Shown piece by piece: positions 11,099 to 22,389 of a stretch of 64,000 bases of DNA. The stretch comes from Helicoverpa zea (Eukaryota > Arthropoda > Insecta > Lepidoptera > Noctuidae), in NCBI RefSeq assembly GCF_022581195.2, contig NC_061467.1, positions 558,001-622,000 on the forward strand, read 5' to 3'. How positions within the stretch are numbered: position 1 is the first letter of the stretch; the number at the start of each line of letters is the position of its first letter. A program made the translations under genes and the position numbers. The notes under the pieces were generated by a model, which did no database searches, was not told the DNA's origin, and saw only the letters and a list, made by a program, of their open reading frames with translations.

Positions 11099-11482
11099 GT
11101 CGTGGTGGCCTAGTGGGTAAAGGACCAACCTCTCAAGTATGAGGGCGCGGGTTCGATCCCAGGTCAGGCAAGTACCAATGCAACTTTTCTAAGTTTGTAT
11201 GCACTTTCTAAGTATATCTTAGACACCACTGACTGTGTTTCGGATGGCACGTTAAACTGTAGGTCCCGGCTGTCATTGAACACCCTTGGCAGTCGTTACG
11301 GGTAGTCAGAAGCCAGTAAGTCTGACACCAGTCTAACCAAGGGGTATCGGGTTGCCCGGGTAAATGGGTTGAGGAGGTCAGATAGGCAGTCGCTTCTTGT
11401 AAAGCACTGGTACTCAACTGAATCCGGTTAGACTGGAAGCCGACCCCAACATGATTGGGAAAAAGGCTCGGAGGATGATGGC
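11099..11482 (+). mobile_element. full-length SINE-A (reference copy)
   Basis: It has a tRNA-like head with an A box (GTGGCCTAGTGGGTAAAGGA) and a B box (GGGTTCGATCCCAGG). A ~300-bp body follows (TTTCGGATGGCACGTTAAAC, GGTTGCCCGGGTAA, GTAAAGCACTGGTACTCA). The tail is CCGACCCCAACATGATTGGG plus GAGGATGATGG. It is transcribed by RNA polymerase III if active and mobilised by a partner LINE. Confidence 0.85.
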
Positions 11483-11599
11483 AAGGTATTTATCGACCTA
11501 CCTAAATCTTACTCTTTTAATGTGTTCAATGTGATTTATGGGTGAGTTTCGTTAGTTGGGTGAAGTTGCGTCAATTCATTTTTGGTACATACAAGTTTA

Positions 11600-11893
11600 A
11601 TGTACTTTCTAAGTATATCTTAGACAACAATGACTGTGTTTCAGATGGCACGTTAAACTGTAGGTCCCGGCTGTCATTGAACATCCTTGGCAGACTTCCT
11701 TCGTTACGTGTAGTCAGAAGCCAGTAAGTCGGACACTAGTCTAACCATGAGGTATTGGGTTGCCCGGGTTACTGGGGTGAAGAGGTCAGATAAGCAGTCG
11801 CTCCGTGCAAAACACTGGTACTCAGCTGAATCCGGTTAGACTGGAAGCCGACCCGAACATAGTTGGGAAAAGGCTCGGGAGATGATGATGACA
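11600..11893 (+). mobile_element. SINE-A, head missing
   Basis: It enters the family at TGTACTTTCTAAGTATATCT and runs to the AGATGATGATGAC tail. It lies 120 bp after the full copy, in the same orientation. Confidence 0.85.
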
Positions 11894-12085
11894 TACAAGT
11901 TTAATGTAGCCACAGGTTGTTGAAATACTCACCGTGACCTTGGAACTTAAGGTCGCAGTTGAGAAATGCATGTGTTCAAGACAGTGAAAGGCAGACACGC
12001 CCTTCCGTTATATGAACGGGATGACTCAATTAATGATGCAAATAAAACAGTTGCATAATGTTTTACTCTATTTTTTTTTTAATAA

Positions 12086-12157
12086 TTTTTGACCTTGATT
12101 ATATTTTAATCGAGAAGATTTTTTATCTTGAGAACATTATAATCAAGGTCAAAAAAT
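12086..12157. repeat. short inverted repeat
   Basis: TTTTTGACCTTGATTATA is mirrored by TATAATCAAGGTCAAAAA across a ~35-bp loop. It is a possible hairpin or the remnant of a very small MITE. Confidence 0.55.
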
Positions 12158-12661
12158 TCAGTCAAAAAGGTAAAAAGATCTGTCTTGTCTAAATAACTGT
12201 TCAGTGTTCGTGTTTTAGGATTACTCAGAAAGTCTATACCGATATGCTGATTCCACCAAGATTGTTTGCGAACATATAATATACGCGTCGGCTTAATTAG
12301 TATCCTATTTGGATAAAATCCTATTTGGATCAAAAAAAAATAGTAATTTATGAGCCCAAATCAACTATCGGGCCACTAAAAGTTTGTAGAGCGCGCGCTC
12401 TCAATGCCCATTTCCAAGAAATAGAACTACAAATCAATTATTTTTGTTTCAGTGCAATACTAGTATTTACCTAGCATTGGATTCCAGTAACTTTTAAAAG
12501 GTAACCTGGATTTTTTCACCAACGTCATTCGATGTCACCACAGTAGGAAAAATTGTTCCAAGTGAAATCATCATATACACCACAAGTTACCTATGTAAAC
12601 TGTTGCAGAGAGAAGTATGTATTTAATTTACAAGATTCAAATTGTGAATAAAATAGTTTGA

Positions 12662-12735
12662 CAGAGAGGAATGGAAGCGGAAGAAAATTGAGCCGACCCC
12701 TAATAAAATTCGGAACAAGGCAAAAAGAAGAAGAG
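12662..12735 (+). mobile_element. LINE-like 3' tail
   Basis: AGCCGACCCCTAATAAAATT followed by GGAACAAGGC and an AAGAAGAAG end, like the tail at 7255-7350. Confidence 0.4.
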
Positions 12736-13108
12736 ATTACGAGTAAAACGTGAGTGTAGTATATTACGAAACCTTATTACTAATACGGAAAAGCCCCCGT
12801 GTTGAGTAACCGCTCGTAAGATTTTGTGAAAACTTCACATAAATAATTGACTAAAAACAAAACTAAAACTGGTTTTGGATAGGTGAGAACATTCTTGAGT
12901 TAGAAAATTACGACGAAAAGTGGCATAATTTGTTATGCATATAGACGATATCATAAAACCCAGCTCACAGCCAAAATCATGCTCATCACTATGTTGAACG
13001 TACCAGGAATTGAATCCGGAATTTTAATAAGAAACCATTAAAAGTTCGGTCGTTTATGCATGCATTTTTCACTATAGGTACAACAACAATGATGTTCAAA
13101 AATTTCAA

Positions 13109-13463
13109 ATGCCTGTCATTGAACATCCTTGGTAGTTACGGCCTCAGGCACGGTGGAGTGATGACTTGCGCAAGACGGCTGGCAGGAGCTGGATGCGAGA
13201 AGCCGAAAATCGATCTCAGTGGCGTGCACTTGGAGAGGCCTATGTCCAGCAGTGGACTGCGATAGGCTGATGATGATGATGATGAAGAAGCCAGTAAGTC
13301 TGACACCAGTCTTACCAAGGGGTATTTGGTTGCCCGGGTAACGGGGTTGAGGAGGACAGAGTCGCTCCTTTTAAAACACTGGTACTCAGCCGCATCCTGT
13401 TAGACTGGAAGCCGATCTCAACATAGTTTGGAAAAGGCTTTGTTTGGATGCTGATGATGATGT
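13109..13463 (+). mobile_element. SINE-A interrupted by an RTE LINE fragment
   Basis: SINE-A sequence stops at TTGGTAGTTACGG (13141) and resumes at GAAGCCAGTAAGTCTGAC (about 13287). The DNA between is a LINE 3' end. Confidence 0.75.
13142..13287 (+). mobile_element. RTE LINE 3' end nested in a SINE
   Basis: The plus frame 13157-13266 encodes the conserved C-terminus of an RTE-type polyprotein (WMREAENRSQWRAL, then GEAYVQQWTAIG and stop). A (GAT)n tail follows. Confidence 0.7.
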
Positions 13464-13984
13464 TGGGAATTTCAAATAAAACTAAATCAGGTCACCTAGG
13501 GCCTTTTCAGTACATTACGATTGTGACCTACATTGATCCAGTATGTTGAGTCAGTTGCAAACGTCAGAACTGTGACGCCACAAATGGTATGTGGTCAAAG
13601 GTTGAATTGTTCCTGAGTGTGAATTGAAATAGTAAAATAACTTGGTTTTCCTGTCGTTTGTGATTAACGCCATATTAGGTATTGGCCGATTTACGGAAAC
13701 CCCATTTTTTGAAAAGAATAGACTATTTAAGTATTTTCTTAATTATATTAATTCTGTTTATTTTATCCCGATACGGACTGTAGTTCCCCAGGGGTGCGGG
13801 TGAAACCGTGCGAAAATCGACATCATATACTTACTTTTTGTATTGCAAAATGATGTAACTTCTATTATCTGTCTGATATAATAATGTAATAACTTATCAC
13901 AGCATTCTTAAATGATAAGATTACAGCTCGTGAAAGATAAAGCTATTCATCCTTACAAGTTTCATCTTTCAGTGTGCCTTTTGG

Positions 13985-14140
13985 ATTTTTCTTTGGTGGG
14001 ACATCATCAAACAACTCCTCCCTCCGTGAGTGAAGTGTGAGGGAGTCTCAGATTCTTACTGACTAAAACCCACCATGTTCTTTCTTGAGCCCTTTCCGTA
14101 CCAGGGCCACGGTATTTAACTTTTTTGAACAACCCCGCTT
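13985..14140 (+). repeat. interspersed repeat E, copy 1
   Basis: It shares CATCA...CTCC, GTGAGGGAGT, TCTTACTGACTAA and ACCAGGGCC.CGGTAT with 14345-14510, 29640-29815 and 50260-50420. No coding potential; class unknown. Confidence 0.55.
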
Positions 14141-14344
14141 ATTTTTACCCACGACGGAACGGAGCAGGTATATGCGTTTATATATTTATTTGTCGACTTA
14201 GGTGGCCCATTGACCATATATGCCATGCAATACCTATTGCGCAACTTAAATTTTTGTCGCTAGAAAATGTTGTGCAATCTTCAATATTAACTTTGTACGA
14301 TCAATATACGTAATATTGCACAATTTAATTGTTCATCTTTTTTT

Positions 14345-14510
14345 TTTTTCTTCCGACGTTAAAAATCATCAAATGACCCCTCCCGCTGTGGGTTAGCAGC
14401 GGTGAGGGAGTGTCAGACTCTTACTGACTAAGAACCGTCGTGTTCCGTCATAGGCCTTTTATGTACCAGGGCCGCGGTATCTCTTTCGAACAACCCGCAG
14501 CCCCATTTAA
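14345..14510 (+). repeat. interspersed repeat E, copy 2
   Basis: ATGACCCCTCCCGCTGTGGG, then GTGAGGGAGTGTCAGACTCT and GTACCAGGGCCGCGGTATCT, same strand as copy 1, about 360 bp away. Confidence 0.6.
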
Positions 14511-14732
14511 TTGTTCATCTTGGGAGCGCCAAGTAACATAGGTATTGATAAAACCCGTCAACAGTTTTTTGTTATTTGCTGTCAGAATTCATCTTATACG
14601 TCGATATTTTGAGACTTACATAGGAATATTGAAAACGTGCAAAAACGTTTTATCACGACATTTTTTAATGTAATTTTAGGGTTAAGATTTATTTTAGAAT
14701 TATCATGTGGTCTCTTTCTTCTTCCTTGTTTC

Positions 14733-14950
14733 GGATGGCACAATAAACTAGGTCCAGGCTGCCATTTAAACATCTCCGGCATCGGCAGTCAAAAGCCAGT
14801 AAGTCTGACAAACAGTCTCACCTAGGGTTACCCGGGTAACCGGGTCCGGAGATCAGATAGGCTCCTTGTAGAACACTGGTACTCAGCTGCGTCCAGTTAG
14901 ACTGGAAGCCGACCCCAACATATGTAGTTAGGTAAGGCTAGAAAGATGCT
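14733..14950 (+). mobile_element. SINE-A, truncated and diverged
   Basis: Recognisable by TTTCGGATGGCACAATAAAC, CCCGGGTAACCGGGT and AGACTGGAAGCCGACCCCAA. Confidence 0.75.
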
Positions 14951-15403
14951 CTCTTTCTTCTTAAAATCCATATTAATTTGAAAGAGAAATAACTCAAGTA
15001 AAAAAATACTATCAAAGTCAAAGGTCATTAGCCAGTTAACTCATAACCTGTTAATTAATAGATTAGCCACGCAATAGGTGAGGAAGCAATTATATAACAT
15101 GTATCACAGCGCCATTATGAATGGTTACATTTGATTACGTCTCGCACGGGATACAGCCTATTATGATTGATACTGACACTTCACCATGAGTCAGTTGAGT
15201 CATCCATACACTCATTCACAATATCAACATTAATATTCATGTTTCAAATATTTGGCTGTGTCCAATTTCCTATTAGTAACCTGCATTTTGATACCCAAAT
15301 TCGAATGCCATTAATGAATGAGCGAATCTATCAATCAAATTCTTTTAATAGAACAATGAGAGTGTTCTGCGTCTGTTGACATTGTAAGAATTTAAATAAT
15401 TTA

Positions 15404-15560
15404 CCCGTCTTACCAACGGGTATGGTTGCCCGGGGAAATTAGCTTGATGCTCGAGGAGGGCAGATGAGCAGTTGCTCCTTATAAAACACTGGTACTCAGC
15501 TGCATTGGTTAGACTGGAAACTTACTCCAACATAATTGGGAAAAAGCTAAGCAAACGATA
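15404..15560 (+). mobile_element. SINE-A 3' fragment
   Basis: GGTTGCCCGGGGAAA, AAAACACTGGTACTCAGCTG and a worn tail. Confidence 0.7.
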
Positions 15561-15920
15561 GAGAAAAGAAGTACTTAAGGTACTTGAGATCTACTTTAAC
15601 GACATATAATAATTAAATTACAAAAAGTTTCGTAACTCAACACTGACTTATATCATATAATTGGAAATAAAATGTAAAGTTAACCAATTTTATGAATCAT
15701 GGCCTACCACAATAACCGCTGGGAAGAACATGTAAGTAGGTAGACTAATTAATATTCAGTGATGTGTCATTTTACATTCAGATCGATGTAAGTAGGCTTA
15801 AAGCCCATACAGTCCCCAAGGGACTATACTTGACCATTGTATATTATGCAAAACTATGTATAATAGTGATTTAAAAAAAATTTAAGTTTGTTTAAATGCG
15901 CTGTACTCGAGAACTTTCTC

Positions 15921-16225
15921 TTACTCGAGCCTTTTTCCCAACTATGTTGGGGTCGGCTTCCAGTCTAAGCGGATGTAAAGCACTGGTACTCAGCTACCAG
16001 TGCTTTACAAGTAGCGACTTATCTGGCCTCCCCAACTCAGTTACCCGGGCAACCCAATACCCCTTGGTTAGACTGGTGTCAGACTAACTGGCTTCTGACT
16101 ACCCCTACCGACTGCCAAGGACGTTCAATGACAGCCGGGACCTACAGTTTAACGTGACATCCGAAACACAGTCATTGGTGTCTAAGGTATCCTTAGAAAG
16201 TACATACAAACTTAGAAAAGTTGCA
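15921..16225 (-). mobile_element. SINE-A with internal inverted duplication
   Basis: A minus-strand copy from the tail (CCAACTATGTTGGGGTCGGC at the left) to the post-head region. At 15975-16013 the GTAAAGCACTGGTACTCAGCT segment is followed at once by its own inverse. Confidence 0.8.
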
Positions 16226-16229
16226 TTGG

Positions 16230-17776
16230 TACTTGTACTCAAGAACTACTGAATCAATTTAAAAAAAAATCTTTCAGTGTTAGATGGTCTATATAAGCGA
16301 CAGAAATTGTATACAGCTTGGAAAGACATACTTTTCAGATGACCTGTTCATCTCATGATGGACAGTGAAATTTGAGTAATAGACCCTCGTATTATCCTTC
16401 GGATATCCTCAAAGTTTGACTACTGATTGACATAATTCTGGATGTAGTTATATACACTATTTGTAACTTAAGAACGGCTGAATTGATTTGACTGAATATT
16501 AGTGGAGAGGTATTTTAAAATCAAGAGACGGACGTTCTTATCTGGGTAATATATTAGAAGCAATTTCCTAGCTAAAAAAATATAAAAAAGCTTGTTTAAA
16601 AATAAACGGATTTATGATACTTTTTATCCACATGGGTACGGGAATTAGTTACCTCGTGGAAGCTCGTTTATGAATAAAAAATACTAAATAGCGGAGGAGT
16701 AATTTGATTATTTTAGTATTTGGCTCGCTTCCCAACTTCATAATTTTTTATCTCAATGAAGTGTGTGAAGGCAGGTCAGGGAACTCCCGTACTGGGTGAT
16801 GCAATAAAGCAACAACACAGTTCAAACAAAGGCTTGTTGCAATATTGCAATATTTTATGCGTTTTTCTAACTTCATATATGATAGTTTACTTTTCATTAA
16901 ACTGTCGTAATTTGAATAGGGACCTAAGCATGAGGTGAATGAAATTATAGTCCAGGTTTTTTAGGTTTATAAAATTTATTTTGGATACATATAGGTGCCA
17001 GAAAACACGTTATACATACACACATAATTAAACTATTGAATTGAAAAATAAATATTGTTTTTTTTTATATATAAATAATTCAAAAGAATACTACATAGGT
17101 ACATAAAAATAATACTGTATTCGTAACAAATGTCATACATAACATTAGAACATTTATAATAAAAACAGATTACTGGAAAACCTACTACGTACTTATCAGA
17201 ATAAATACATTGGTTGCTAGAGAGTCTTGATAAATGCGATATAAAAATATTTGAACACTAACTATAGACAAACATGGACCACTTATCACTAAATCAAACA
17301 TTAGCTATGTAAAAAAGTTTTTTTTTTTTTAATTGGATTTATAAAAAAAGTAAAAAAAACACACTTAGTGAGTAGTAGTACAATTTGGCCTTAATAAAAT
17401 AAATAACAGTTAAATCTAATTTTATCACAGTCCCACTTCCTTCACATTTTTTTTGTAGTATTTGTAAGATACTACATATTTTTTTTTTCATAATAAATAC
17501 ACATTTGAGCAGTTTTTTATTGTTTAAGAGTGTCGTAAAATTAAATAATTACATTTTCAGTAATTATTAATTTACTAATTACATATAACATGTTTCAGTT
17601 TTCATGTATAAAAAGAAAGTTAACATTGAAAAAACATTTTTTTACATGGTACGAAATCATCTTTCTCTCATCAAATTATATAGCTACATTGACCTTACCA
17701 TATTAACAACTTGTTATGCAAAATAAATAAATAAATTATACTAACCTAGTTTGTAAAAGCTACACAATAAGAGCTT
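16230..17776. other. intergenic with decayed Helitron-like pieces
   Basis: Fragments such as ACTACTGAATCAATTT and CTTTCAGTGTTAGATGG around 16245-16300 echo the Helitron-like bodies. The rest is AT-rich, with poly-T/A runs near 17310-17480. No exon is seen. Confidence 0.4.
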
Positions 17777-17992
17777 CCGCATACTGCATACTTTTAGTCG
17801 GCCGATAGTTTGTTTGGGCTCATAAATCAGATCAAGATGAATGGTAGTACGCACATTACATAATATATTACACAGTATTTAGCCCGTATTAGACCGACTG
17901 AAAACTTTGATTGGAAACGAGATTTTCTTTGAAAAGAAAATTGTCAACCATCGCGGCAAATGTCGGCCGACTGTTTAGTCTGCAGTATGCGG
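17777..17992. mobile_element. MITE family H, copy 1
   Basis: Termini CCGCATACTGCATACTTTTA and ...TTTAGTCTGCAGTATGCGG are imperfect inverted repeats. The interior carries GGGCTCATAAATCAG and GGTAGTACGCACATTACA. Relatives lie at 21.7, 25.8, 28.1, 36.7 and 53.4 kb. Confidence 0.7.
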
Positions 17993-18181
17993 TTGAGCCA
18001 AATCAAAATAAATACTTAATTAAAATGACTAGAAATGTAAATAAGTATTAAAATAAATAACTAGTTTCGAAATTTCGTCTCAGTCGAAATCGTTGTCTCG
18101 GAGGTAAATAAAAATATCACGGAATGTATGGATGTCCTTACATGACACACGTGACAAAAAATAAATAAAAAATATGGTCGA

Positions 18182-18953
18182 TCAAATGTCATCGTACCTG
18201 AAAAGAAAAGAAAGAAATTATTAATCACACAACCAAAAAAAAGTTTAATACGATAAAAGTTTTGTTAACAGAAGACGAGAAAAAACTATTCCTGAATAAA
18301 AAGGATTTGAGTATCAAAAACAAAAAAATCTCAAAAATATTTCGTTATCATTACAATATAAAATCGTAAAAGTTGTATGTCTTAAATTCCATAACGGGTT
18401 TTCAAAAACAAGATTTGTAAAAGGAAAAATATTATTTCACATGGACTAATGAGTTAAGGAAAAATATATATTTAAATTATAGACTGTTTTTTAATCTCGT
18501 AGACTAAATTGACATTACGAGTGTTGTCCGTTTATTGCAATTCTTAAATAGTGAGTAAATCGTAAGTGCAACACTGTACAAAAGAGCTGGCAACATTATT
18601 TGTAAATTTGACATTTGCAAGTGTCAATTTAGTCTACGAAATTAAAAAACAGACTATAGCAATTATTACAAAATAAAATATATTCAAAATTGTACTCACT
18701 CTTCTTCCGGAATGCACTTAGCTCCGTATCGTACCGTATTTTCTGGACATTCATCATATTTAATGTTGTTTCTTTTAATCCTTTTAAGAACTGGTAAATT
18801 ATTTACACTCTCAAAATTCACTGATTCGACATCCATATTCGTCACTGCATGGTTTTCAGTCACTTGCACATCGGTTTTTTCTAAAACAGGCTTTGAAAAT
18901 GTTGTGGCCACAAGAGTTAAGAGTACAAATACAAAAACTGTTTCTTTCGCCAT
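18182..18953 (-). CDS. secreted cytokine-like prepropeptide B (two exons, 89 aa)
   Basis: Exon 1 is 18953-18700 and exon 2 is 18197-18182. The signal peptide is MAKETVFVFVLLTLVATTFS. The spacer is followed by RIKR (58-61, furin type). The mature peptide of about 28 residues starts at Asn62, with Cys69 and Cys80 (C-X10-C, CPENTVRYGAKC). GTGAGT (18699-18694) is a strong donor lying over the apparent stop after IPEEE. CTTTTCTTTTCAG ending at 18198 is a strong acceptor. Splicing in phase 2 replaces the stop with a tail EEYDDI and a TGA. The intron is only about 500 bp, which makes this the cleanest example of the gene structure. A small MITE (18481-18655) sits inside it. Role inferred: extracellular peptide hormone/cytokine released by furin cleavage. 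Confidence 0.82.
18481..18655. mobile_element. MITE in the intron of prepropeptide B
   Basis: AGACTGTTTTTTAATCTCGT and its near-perfect inverse ACGAAATTAAAAAACAGACT bound the element; the arms continue into GACTAAATTGACA. Confidence 0.65.
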
Positions 18954-19020
18954 CGTGTCGATAGGTCTAGTCGCTCGTACAGTCAGATCGTGTGTGTGGC
19001 GCTAGTGGTCTCACCACTTT

Positions 19021-19110
19021 ATTTTATACTCCACTCGCTAAATCGTCACCATTGACGACGGGACAGTTGAGCTCGAAATCGTTTATTTGTCGTCATGAAT
19101 ACGTCACTAA
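19021..19110 (-). promoter_or_regulatory. promoter of prepropeptide B
   Basis: TATAAAAT at 19028-19021 (minus) lies about 70 bp upstream of the ATG at 18953. TGACGT and ATGACG boxes occur at 19091-19107, with further TGACG-like boxes at 19044-19065. Confidence 0.6.
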
Positions 19111-19399
19111 TCCAGGATAATATTATATTTCTATAGTGTATTTCCTATATTTTGTTGCTAACATACTAAAGTAGTACATTTTGACGTTCATGTTGATTCA
19201 TTTTTCAATTAAATTGTTGTAAGTCACTAGCGGGAAACTAGGGAAAACCCAGGCTATTCTATTTACCCAGTTTCGAATGCAGCTTTTTGGTGTTGCATGT
19301 TTTTTTAGGCATGGTAGAAATTGTTCCCACAGGACACGAGTGAAAGCGCAGGACTAGCTCCCGATAGTTTCGAAATATTTGTACTGGAAATTTCATTAT

Positions 19400-19472
19400 C
19401 TCCTGAGCCTTTTCCCAACTATGTTGGGGTCGGCTTCCAGTCTATCTGGATGCAGCTGAGTACCAGTGTATT
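19400..19472 (-). mobile_element. SINE-A 3' tail
   Basis: CCCAACTATGTTGGGGTCGG and CAGCTGAGTACCAGTG, minus strand. Confidence 0.75.
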
Positions 19473-19865
19473 GCTAATTTTTGAAACAAAAATAAAATTT
19501 TACTATGAAGTTTATTGACTTTGTTGTATTTTCTGAGTCTAAAACACTATCAGGATTGCGCAACAAAAACGAAGAAATTTTATGCGCTCCACAGTCGATA
19601 TTGCCGACATACGTAAAACGATGCAATGAAATTATTATGCAACACTATTGCAAAATATGTTTTACATTTTCAAGATCCTTGTGAGTCACATCACAGACAG
19701 GAGCAATGCCCTTAAACCCATCGACAATTACAAATAAACATTACGTTCCCCGCGATTCAAACTGCGTCCCATGGTAATTACTCTTCGACTGAGATTGAAA
19801 GTACTACTACCTCAGATACTAAAATATCCTTCTTGCCAAGGACTTATCCAAGCGCTTGGTTGAAA

Positions 19866-20243
19866 CTCCCGCCTGCACTACACCACTAAGGCGGAGGACA
19901 TCGCGGAGTACGTGCGCCAGAAGCTGAGGTACGCCCCGAGAGTGCAGCTGCTGGAGTCGCGCCATAACGCCAACTTCAAGGCGTTCGTGGTGCGAGTGCC
20001 GACGTGTTTCCTGCACCTCGTGTTGGACGAGAACTTCTGGCCACAGGGCGTGGTGTTCCGTCGCTTCCGCGGACAAGTACCACAGAACCGCACGGAGCGA
20101 CATAGTGCGTAGTGAAGTGTTACTAACATAGATTTAAGTTTTTTATATACTAACAATGTTTTGTATAATATGTATGTTAGTCTTAAAGGTATATATCTAT
20201 GGGCCTATGAAGCCTGAAAATAAAGAGATTTGATTTGATTTGA
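19866..20243 (+). mobile_element. LINE fragment: C-terminus of an ORF1-like protein plus 3' tail
   Basis: The frame 19866-20112 is GC-rich, unlike its surroundings. It ends in the pattern FKAFVVRVP, then DENFWPQGVVFRRFRG, which I know from retroelement-encoded proteins of arthropods (RNA-binding/ORF1-like C-termini). After the stop the element ends with GGGCCTATGAAGCCTGAAAA and a TTTGATTTGATTTGA tail, a LINE-like 3' end. No start codon remains. Confidence 0.55.
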
Positions 20244-20280
20244 AACTTCCCGTGACAAAAAGGATGGATTTTATTTTGTA

Positions 20281-20345
20281 CAATTAAGCAATGCTGCCAG
20301 CCTTTTGGGTATTACCAAGTAACAGCGATGAGGACCGATTTTTTG
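20281..20345 (+). mobile_element. possible LINE C-terminal remnant
   Basis: CAATGCTGCCAGCCTTTTGG encodes part of the NAASLLG pattern found better preserved at 23620-23705 and 52793-52935. Confidence 0.35.
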
Positions 20346-20440
20346 ATGCGCTTTATAAGTTTTTAGCTGTTTATAAGTCGGGTCAGTCAAACGAAAAGAC
20401 CGAGTTACTTGTTTATTTATAAATGTAATGCGTTGTAATA

Positions 20441-20708
20441 GATGTGGCCTAGTGGGTAAAGAACCAACCTCTCTAATAAGAGTTTGTGGGTTAGATTCCA
20501 GGTTAGGCAAGTACTAATGCAACTTTTCTTAGTTTTTATGTATTTTCTAAGTATATCTTGGACACCAAAGACTGATTAAAGGTGAAGGTAAACATTTCGA
20601 AAACCTGGACTATAAAGTCTGAAATCACATACCCACATGAGCAAGCGTTGTGATTAATATAATGTGTATATGATGGAGGCCTTTCCCCAGCAATAGGATA
20701 GTATAGGT
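20441..20708 (+). mobile_element. SINE-B, nearly full length
   Basis: It opens with the same tRNA-like head as SINE-A (TGGCCTAGTGGGTAAAGAAC, GTGGGTTAGATTCCAGG). After CTTGGACACCAAAGACTGAT it switches to another 3' body: AAGGTGAAGG, CCTGGACTATAAAGTCTGAA, GAGCAAGCGT, GGAGGCC...CCAGCAATAGG. Confidence 0.75.
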
Positions 20709-21013
20709 TTATTAAAAAAAGGCAGTGAAGGTTTTTTCTTAAAAAATTAACACACTGTTTGTGTGAAAATCGAGTTTCTGTAATTGCACCTTGGAAATCC
20801 CACCGAGATGTAAGTAGGCTTAACATAACTGGATGTCATGCTTTTCCCAGAAGGATTCGGTAAACGTGAATTCCAATATAATTGCATGTTTGTATAAGTT
20901 AGGATAAAGTTATCATAAGAAGTATAGATCGCTATACTTATTTAAGGTGGATTTTGGGTTTACCAAAAACATTTGTAGATCATTTTCCTTCACTTTCAAG
21001 GTCATAATCTGAC

Positions 21014-21120
21014 TTGTCTTTTCCTAACTATGTTGGGGTCGGTTTCAGATTAGCTGAATGCAGCTGAGGACCAGAATGTTGCATGGCAACTGCCTATCTG
21101 ACCTCCAAAGCCCAGTCACC
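21014..21120 (-). mobile_element. SINE-A 3' fragment, diverged
   Basis: CTAACTATGTTGGGGTCGGT and CAGCTGAGGACCAG, minus strand. Confidence 0.6.
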
Positions 21121-21689
21121 TTCCTCTTCCTGCACCTTCGAATTGATAATTAATTATGAAGATAGTGAAGAAAAGGTTACTCAAGTACTTACAGTAATGA
21201 TTTAGTACTAATAGTTTGCTATATAGAGGACTCACGTTTTTTACAATAGGCGCCTCCTGTCCTATTCCACAAGGTCGTAAAACAAAGCAATGATTTAGAT
21301 CTTATGCACTTTGTTTTAGAGTAGAAAATTGAATGATATTTCCTCATTGCAGTCAAAAAAAGCGGTCAACCTCGGGCCTACTAATTTATGGACATTCTTC
21401 AATCGTCAGTCATATTTGAATTAATTAAAAGTGCTTTTTGAACATTGTTCGATAACTTTATTGAACTTGAATCATCTAAAACTACGATGTCGATTGTTTA
21501 TCGTAAAATCAATCAATGAATCTATCTTATTAAAAGTAAGTTCATTTACCGGGCACGTAATATTATAAGTGCTCTAGAAGTTATCTTTATACAAGACGTT
21601 ATTACTTTTATCTCAGTGATCCACGACTCCTAACTGACTGGGCATTTAAACATTCAAACAAACAAATAAACTAAATAAGATTATTATCA

Positions 21690-22262
21690 CACTGCAAACT
21701 TTTAGTCGGCAGTTTGTTCGGGCTCATAAATCAGTATGGAAACGACTGGCAGTTCGCACATAGCGATGATCAGGGGCCCGATTCTCCTAAGTTAATAATG
21801 TCAAAATCGAATAGAAATCGAATCGCAATATGATCGCAATAGCAGTTTTAACCATATCGGGCATTCTGCTACTAATAAAAGACCAATCGTATTCGATTGA
21901 CATTTGATTGGTGTGCGATTGGTCTGCTATTTTGGTAATTTTGGTCTATACGGTAGTTTGCTGTCCAATCATTTTGCAATCGTAAATTATTTGCAGACAA
22001 AATGATTCATTATTGAATGACAGAAAAGGATAAAAACGTTTATTTTAAAGAAAAGATAGCGGAATGCCACATACGCTTCAATCGTAATCGAGTCGGGATC
22101 GGATCTCAGTCGAATCGAGTCGAACATGAATCGTATGTCGCTTAAGTAAAATTAGGAGAATCGGGCCCCAGGTACTTAACCGGTATCAGTCCAACTAAGC
22201 AATTTGATTGCATTCACGATTTTCTTAAAAACCATTAGGTCTTCAGTGTGCAGTGTGCAGCT
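21690..22262. mobile_element. MITE family H, copy 2, split by a Harbinger-like MITE
   Basis: CACACTGCAAACTTTTAGTCGG at the left and GTCTTCAGTGTGCAGTG at the right are the ends. The interior is interrupted after AGCGATGATCAG and resumes with CAGGTACTTAACCGG. Confidence 0.7.
21774..22168. mobile_element. Harbinger-like MITE F, copy 1 (395 bp)
   Basis: Perfect termini GGGCCCGATTCTCCTAA and TTAGGAGAATCGGGCCC are flanked by CAG on both sides (21771-21773, 22169-22171). Uninterrupted MITE H copies read GATCAGGTATTT at this spot, which confirms a 3-bp CAG target duplication. Copy 2 (60028-60422) has the same length. Confidence 0.85.
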
Positions 22263-22389
22263 AGTTTAAGGTAACACCTACATATATTATATCTTTGTAA
22301 GTATATGTATACTTTGTTACCGCACAACAAACAGTGTGACTGTTATATTCAAACATGGACATATACGTAGAGAAGCATAAAGTATATAT

